NCBI GenBank assembly: GCA_947464335.1
Contig: CANHWG010000004.1
Coordinates: 1-64,000, forward strand
DNA: 64,000 nucleotides
Reading direction: 5' to 3'
Source of the DNA: Flavobacteriaceae bacterium
GTDB lineage: Bacteria; Bacteroidota; Bacteroidia; Flavobacteriales; Flavobacteriaceae
Part shown: positions 59,672 through 64,000 of the stretch, piece after piece
How positions within the stretch are numbered: the first letter of the stretch is position 1
Layout of the letters: each line of letters starts with the position of its first letter
The notes under the pieces: generated by a model
What the model saw: the letters and a program-made list of their open reading frames with translations, nothing else
Databases searched by the model: none
What the model was told of the DNA's origin: nothing
Translations under genes and position numbers: made by a program

Positions 59672-61450
59672 ATGAAAAAAATTCTCTCCTTTGTTTTGCT
59701 TCTTTTTTCCTTTTGGGCTTATGCCCAAAGCGAGCAATTGGCCAATAACTATTTTGACCGAGGTGATTTTGAAAAAGCTCTAGTAAGTTATGAAGGACTT
59801 TTGAAATCTCAGGAAGGGAATTACAATTTCTTTCAAAGAATAATCGAATGTTATCAGCAATTGCAACAATTCGATAAAGCGCAAACACAACTAGAAACCC
59901 GATTTAATAAATACAAACAAACCAATCTTTTGGTCGAGTTAGGGTTTAATTATCAATTACAAAAAAATCAAGAAAAGGCGAATAAATACTATAATCAGGC
60001 AATAGATAAAATCAAAAAAAACGCCAATGAAGTCTACGGTATAGCTTATGTTTTTGAACGAAAAGCATTGGTAGATTTCGCCCTTTTGGCCTATAAAACC
60101 GCTATTGAAAAAGAGCCCAAAATGAGTTTTAACTTTCAAATGGCAGTGCTCTACGGACAACAGGGAAATACAACCCAGATGATTGATGCTTTTTTAGAAG
60201 AAGCTTATATTAATCAACAAAATCTACCTTTAATTCAAAATCAACTGACCCGATTTATGTCGGAACAGGAAGATGTTGTTTTTAATGACGCGTTAAAAAA
60301 AGCATTACTTCTTAGAGCGCAGAAAACACAAGATATATTTTGGAATGACTTTTTGAGTTGGCTTTTCATACAACAAAAAGAATACGGAAAAGCCTTTATT
60401 CAGCAAAAAGCAATCTATAAAAGAAATCCAGAATCCTTTTATAATATTGTTAGTTTAGGGCAAATGGCGATAGAAGACAACGATCAAGATTCGGCTAAAG
60501 AAATTTTGACCTTTGTTTTAGACAATACTAAGGATTTAGATTTATCGATTCAAGCACATTCTTATTTACTAGAGATGAGAATCAATAATGCGACCGATAA
60601 AGATTACCCCGCTATAACTGCTGAAATTGAAAGCCTGATAAAAGAGTTTGGAATTAGCCCTTATACTCTTTCGTTATTAAAACAACAAGCTGATTTCTAC
60701 GCATTTCATTTGAACAATCCCGAAAAAGCGAAAGCTATTTTAAAAAGTGCTATGGAAATGCCAATCAACCGTTACCAACTGGCAGAAACAAAAATGGAAT
60801 TGGCCGACATTCTTTTGTATGAAGAAAAATTCAATCAAGCGCTTATTTATTACTCACAAATAGACGAAGAAATGTCTGGCGATGTTATCGGACAAGAAGC
60901 CAGTTTGAAAACAGCCAAAACAAGTTATTTTAAAACCGATTTTGAATGGGCTTCTCACCAATTAAAAGCGTTGAAATCGGCTTCGTCACAATTAATAGCC
61001 AATGACGCTTTGGAACTGTTTTTATTAATCAGTGATAATACCGTTGAAGATTCACTTCAAGTCGCTTTGAAGAAATTTGCGCGCGCTGATTTTCTTTTAT
61101 ATCAAAACAAAAAGAAGGAAGCATTAGAAAAATTTCAATTGCTACTAAAAGAACATAAAGGTGAAGATATAGAAGCGGTAACCTTAGTACGTATCGGAAA
61201 AATTTATGAAAAGCAAGGCGACTTTATCAAAGCATTAGAAAATTTTAATGCTATAATTACCAATCATAAAGAAAGCATATACATCGACGAAGCTTTGTAT
61301 TATTCGGCTGAGATTTACAATATTCATTTAAACGATCCTGAAAAAGCAAAGCCTTTGTATGAAGAAATGATTTTTAAACACGAAGACAGTATATATTTTG
61401 TTGATTCACGGAATAAATATCGAAAACTACGTGGTGATACGAATCTTTAA
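59672..61450 (+). CDS. Secreted tetratricopeptide-repeat protein
   Basis: 592 residues with a signal peptide (MKKILSFVLLLFSFWAYAQ). TPR-like helices start at once (ANNYFDRGDFEKALVSYEGLLK) and recur through the body, with clear units near 375-400 and at the C-terminus (VRIGKIYEKQGDFIKALENFNAII, DEALYYSAEIYNIHLNDPEKAKPLYEEMI). Likely a periplasmic scaffold; no enzymatic motif. Conserved adjacency to serS and the DUF4286 gene is plausible but cannot be checked here. Confidence 0.85.
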   Translation: MKKILSFVLLLFSFWAYAQSEQLANNYFDRGDFEKALVSYEGLLKSQEGNYNFFQRIIECYQQLQQFDKAQTQLETRFNKYKQTNLLVELGFNYQLQKNQEKANKYYNQAIDKIKKNANEVYGIAYVFERKALVDFALLAYKTAIEKEPKMSFNFQMAVLYGQQGNTTQMIDAFLEEAYINQQNLPLIQNQLTRFMSEQEDVVFNDALKKALLLRAQKTQDIFWNDFLSWLFIQQKEYGKAFIQQKAIYKRNPESFYNIVSLGQMAIEDNDQDSAKEILTFVLDNTKDLDLSIQAHSYLLEMRINNATDKDYPAITAEIESLIKEFGISPYTLSLLKQQADFYAFHLNNPEKAKAILKSAMEMPINRYQLAETKMELADILLYEEKFNQALIYYSQIDEEMSGDVIGQEASLKTAKTSYFKTDFEWASHQLKALKSASSQLIANDALELFLLISDNTVEDSLQVALKKFARADFLLYQNKKKEALEKFQLLLKEHKGEDIEAVTLVRIGKIYEKQGDFIKALENFNAIITNHKESIYIDEALYYSAEIYNIHLNDPEKAKPLYEEMIFKHEDSIYFVDSRNKYRKLRGDTNL

Positions 61451-61465
61451 GCAAACTTCTTCATT

Positions 61466-61496
61466 CAAAAATCGTTAATCTTCAATCAACAATCTT
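61466..61496. repeat. Short-word run before the DUF4286 gene
   Basis: Words ATCGTTAATC, TTCAATCAAC, AATCTT follow one another directly before the ATG, in the style of the other short-word arrays but without a clear complementary arm. Confidence 0.35.
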
Positions 61497-61808
61497 ATGA
61501 TTTTATACAACGTAACAATAAACATCCACGAAAGTGTTCACAACCAATGGATGCAATGGATGCAGGAAAAACATATTAATGAGGTGTTGGCTACTGGTAA
61601 ATTTTCGGCAGCCCGAATGGTCAAAGTTTTGGTAGAAGAAGAAATGGGCGGCACAACCTATTCTATTCAATATACCACAGACAGTAAAGAAACCTTGCAA
61701 CGCTATTACGATGAAGACGCGCCAAGACTTCGCGAAGAAGGATTGCGTTTGTTTGGTGATAAAATGTTAGCTTTTAGAACAGAATTGGAGTTGATATCGG
61801 AACATTAA
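61497..61808 (+). CDS. DUF4286 family protein
   Basis: 103 residues, a small single-domain cytoplasmic protein. It begins MILYNVTINIHESVHNQWMQWMQEKHI and contains SIQYTTDSKETLQRYYDEDAPRL, both typical of DUF4286 (ferredoxin-like alpha/beta fold). Function unknown. It stands between the TPR gene and rsmA, with short-word repeats on both sides. Confidence 0.82.
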   Translation: MILYNVTINIHESVHNQWMQWMQEKHINEVLATGKFSAARMVKVLVEEEMGGTTYSIQYTTDSKETLQRYYDEDAPRLREEGLRLFGDKMLAFRTELELISEH

Positions 61809-61810
61809 AA

Positions 61811-61879
61811 ATGTTTATAGTTTATGGTTTGTAGTTTATAGTTGCTAACCAAAAACTAATAACCCTAAACAACAAACCC
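61811..61879. repeat. Short-word quasi-palindromic repeat before rsmA
   Basis: Words GTTTATAGTTTATG, GTTTGTAGTTTATAGTT are followed by TAACCAAAAACTAATAACC, CTAAACAACAAACCC. It shares GTAGTTTATAGTT (61831-61843) exactly with the array between atpD and atpC. Confidence 0.7.
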
Positions 61880-61880
61880 T

Positions 61881-62657
61881 ATGGACGTAAAAGCCAAAAA
61901 ACATCTCGGGCAACACTTTTTAACCGACGAATCAATTGCCAAAAATATAGCCGACACCTTAAATTTTGAAGGTTACGGAATCACTTTGGAAATCGGTCCA
62001 GGAATGGGTGTTTTAACCAAATATCTTTTGGACAAACCGACCGAAACGTATGTCATCGAAATAGATACAGAGTCGGTAGACTACCTAAACAATCATTATC
62101 CAAAACTACACGGAAAAATTATTTCAAAAGATTTTTTGAAATACAATATCAACGATATTTTTGAAGGAAAACCTTTTGCCATCATTGGCAATTTCCCTTA
62201 TAATATTTCTTCACAAATAGTGTTTAAATGTTTAGAATTACGACACCAAGTTCCAGAATTTTCAGGCATGTTTCAAAAAGAAGTAGCCGAACGTATTTGC
62301 GAAAAAAAAGGAAGTAAAACCTACGGAATTTTATCGGTATTAGTCCAAGCATTTTATGAAGCCGAGTATTTATTTACAGTTCCGCCAGATGTTTTTAATC
62401 CGCCACCGAAAGTAAATTCGGGCGTTTTGCGTTTGCGTAGAAAAGAAAATTTTACGCTTCCTTGTAGTGAAAAACTATTCTTTTCAGTAGTAAAAACAGG
62501 GTTTCAACAACGCCGTAAGACGTTAAGAAATAGTTTAAAATCATTTGCATTATCCGATAATTTAAAAGAAGATACTATCTTTGACCTCAGACCAGAGCAA
62601 CTCTCGGTAGAACAATTCGTTGAACTTACTCAAAAAATAGAAGCCAATGCAGTTTAA
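61881..62657 (+). CDS. rsmA: 16S rRNA dimethyladenosine transferase
   Basis: 258 residues. It dimethylates two adjacent adenosines in the 3-prime hairpin of 16S rRNA (KsgA). [15 protein letters not shown] at the N-terminus, SAM motif [11 protein letters not shown] (about 34-44), VIEIDTESV, and the catalytic [12 protein letters not shown] (about 110-121; NFPY motif IV) are all present. It overlaps mgtE by 11 bases, so the two are translationally coupled. Confidence 0.97.
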   Translation: MDVKAKKHLGQHFLTDESIAKNIADTLNFEGYGITLEIGPGMGVLTKYLLDKPTETYVIEIDTESVDYLNNHYPKLHGKIISKDFLKYNINDIFEGKPFAIIGNFPYNISSQIVFKCLELRHQVPEFSGMFQKEVAERICEKKGSKTYGILSVLVQAFYEAEYLFTVPPDVFNPPPKVNSGVLRLRRKENFTLPCSEKLFFSVVKTGFQQRRKTLRNSLKSFALSDNLKEDTIFDLRPEQLSVEQFVELTQKIEANAV

Positions 62658-63999
62658 AATCAGCAAAGAACTTTTAGTGCAAATTGAGCAACTCATTCAC
62701 TCCAAAAATGATTCGGAGTTAGAAGTGTTGCTTAATGACATGCACCATGCTGATATTGCGGAGATTTTCGAGGAATTAGAAATTGCCGAAGCGACTTACA
62801 TTTTCAAAATACTAGACAGCGAAATCACGGCTGAAATTCTACCCGAATTAGAAGACGACCTTAGAGAAAAAATTCTTCAAGGACTTTCTGCCAAAGAAAT
62901 TGCAGAAGAGCTTGATGAATTAGATACGGATGATGCTGCCGACATTATTGCGGAACTTTCACAAAGCAAAAAAGAAGAGGTAATCTCTGAGCTAGAAGAT
63001 GTAGAACACGCCAAAGATATTGTCGATTTGTTGCGCTACGACGAAGACACCGCCGGAGGTTTGATGGGTAAAGAATTGGTGAAAGTCAACGAAAATTGGA
63101 ACGTTCTGACCTGCGTTAAAGAAATGCGAATCCAGGCAGAACATGTTACTCGCGTGCATTCTATCTATGTGGTAGATGACGAAAATAGATTGAAAGGAAG
63201 ATTATCACTCAAAGATTTATTGACCACTTCTACCAAAACACCAATCAGCGAAGTCTATATCAAAAAGGTAGATTACGTAAAAGTAGATACGGCCAATACC
63301 GAAGTAGCCCGTATCATGCAAAAATATGACTTGGAAGCCATTCCAGTAGTAGATGAAATGGGTAGATTAGTTGGGCGCGTTACCATTGATGATATCGTAG
63401 ACGTAATTAAAGAAGAAGCCGATAAAGATTACCAATTAGCGGCTGGTATCTCGCAAGACGTAGAAGCCGATGACAGCATTTTAGAACTTACCAAAGCACG
63501 TTTGCCTTGGTTGGTTTTAGCCCTTTTAGGAGGTTTTATTAGCGTAAAAATGTTAGGGCTATTTGAACCCGCAATGAAAGAACATGGCGAATTATTTTTC
63601 TTTACACCTCTAATTGCTGCTATGGCGGGCAATGTAGGCGTTCAATCTTCCGCAATAATAGTTCAAGGTTTAGCCAATCACTCTATCAGCGGTTCTATTT
63701 TTAACCGATTATTAAAAGAAATTTCATTAAGTCTTTTAAACGGAATTATCCTAGCGACTATTCTATTAGCTGGAAGTCATCTGCTTCTGGGAGTTGAACC
63801 CAAAATTGGAATGATCGTGACCATTGCGTTGGTATCGGTAATTATTATAGCTTCACTTATTGGCACATTTATTCCGCTTTTATTAGATAAATTAGGGATT
63901 GACCCCGCTTTGGCTACAGGACCGTTTATCACTACCAGTAATGATATCTGCGGAATTTTAATCTACTTTTCGATTGCTAAATTAATCCTTGGGTTTTAG
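62647..63999 (+). CDS. mgtE: MgtE-type magnesium transporter
   Basis: 450 residues, complete just inside the window. An N-terminal superhelical acidic domain (about 1-130, [13 protein letters not shown]) is followed by a CBS pair (about 130-255; [33 protein letters not shown], then [27 protein letters not shown]). Five membrane helices follow (about 280-450), with [16 protein letters not shown] and [19 protein letters not shown], the pore-lining signatures. The acidic cytosolic part is the Mg2+ sensor that gates the dimer. No M-box riboswitch precedes it, since it overlaps rsmA. Confidence 0.97.
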   Translation: MQFKISKELLVQIEQLIHSKNDSELEVLLNDMHHADIAEIFEELEIAEATYIFKILDSEITAEILPELEDDLREKILQGLSAKEIAEELDELDTDDAADIIAELSQSKKEEVISELEDVEHAKDIVDLLRYDEDTAGGLMGKELVKVNENWNVLTCVKEMRIQAEHVTRVHSIYVVDDENRLKGRLSLKDLLTTSTKTPISEVYIKKVDYVKVDTANTEVARIMQKYDLEAIPVVDEMGRLVGRVTIDDIVDVIKEEADKDYQLAAGISQDVEADDSILELTKARLPWLVLALLGGFISVKMLGLFEPAMKEHGELFFFTPLIAAMAGNVGVQSSAIIVQGLANHSISGSIFNRLLKEISLSLLNGIILATILLAGSHLLLGVEPKIGMIVTIALVSVIIIASLIGTFIPLLLDKLGIDPALATGPFITTSNDICGILIYFSIAKLILGF

Positions 64000-64000
64000 T

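Noticed and set aside
62400-62647. Magnesium riboswitch for mgtE
   Set aside because: The region is rsmA coding sequence and mgtE overlaps it; no leader exists.

Overview
The window is a stretch of chromosome from a member of the Flavobacteriaceae, most like Flavobacterium. The DNA is AT-rich. Start codons sit behind A-rich leaders without Shine-Dalgarno sequences. Many genes are preceded by the Bacteroidetes sigma-A -7 motif TAnnTTTG, sometimes with a TTG about 19-20 bases upstream. Four large secreted proteins carry or appear to carry type IX secretion (T9SS) C-terminal sorting domains, and there are DUF4270, DUF4286 and a TonB-dependent receptor with a carboxypeptidase-like N-terminal domain. 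Most of the window is core genome; no insertion sequence, prophage or CRISPR array was seen.

Layout. 0-7 kb: aspartate kinase (cut by the window edge), an acetyltransferase, fructose-1,6-bisphosphatase, a HupE-like membrane protein, dCMP deaminase plus a C-terminal processing protease, and a reverse operon panC-panD-flippase-like membrane protein. 7-18.5 kb: a short glycogen-synthase-like protein, a DUF4270 lipoprotein and glmS; a TonB receptor with an SGNH lipoprotein; atpD-atpC. 18.8-34.9 kb: a secreted reprolysin-like protease, the biotin operon bioF-DUF2007-bioD-bioA-ketoacyl synthase, recX, a 1600-residue secreted protein, then bioB and ribF in reverse. 35-47 kb: a secreted M43 protease, an OlsF-like double acyltransferase, xth, an OmpA-type lipoprotein, umuC-umuD, a lipoprotein with a repeated His/Cys motif, and a secreted protein with about 14 FDPS repeats. 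47-56 kb is the most accessory-looking part: a GNAT protein, a TauE/SafE permease, a lactonase-like lipoprotein, and a four-gene envelope locus. 56-64 kb: tRNA-Asn, rseP, serS, a TPR protein, DUF4286, rsmA and mgtE.

The most unusual item is at 51.3-56.1 kb. A 792-residue protein fuses both subunits of ethanolamine ammonia-lyase (EutB then EutC) behind what looks like a twin-arginine signal. The residues expected to bind ethanolamine are all conserved. It is flanked by a formamidase/cyclase-family lipoprotein, a peptide-deformylase-like lipoprotein with intact metal ligands, and an outer-membrane beta-barrel protein. The set looks like an extracytoplasmic amide/amine-processing locus that I cannot match to a described system.

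The intergenic DNA also carries structure that the genes do not explain: quasi-palindromic arrays of short repeated words between genes (18.15, 24.45 and 61.82 kb, and others); two diverged copies of an element ending in GGGCTAG (2.8 and 18.65 kb); a large multi-hairpin element at 40.68-40.84 kb; a duplicated fragment of the umuD 3-prime end at 43.29 kb; and a frameshifted coding remnant beside the tRNA at 56.13-56.43 kb. All family assignments come from reading motifs, not from database searches.
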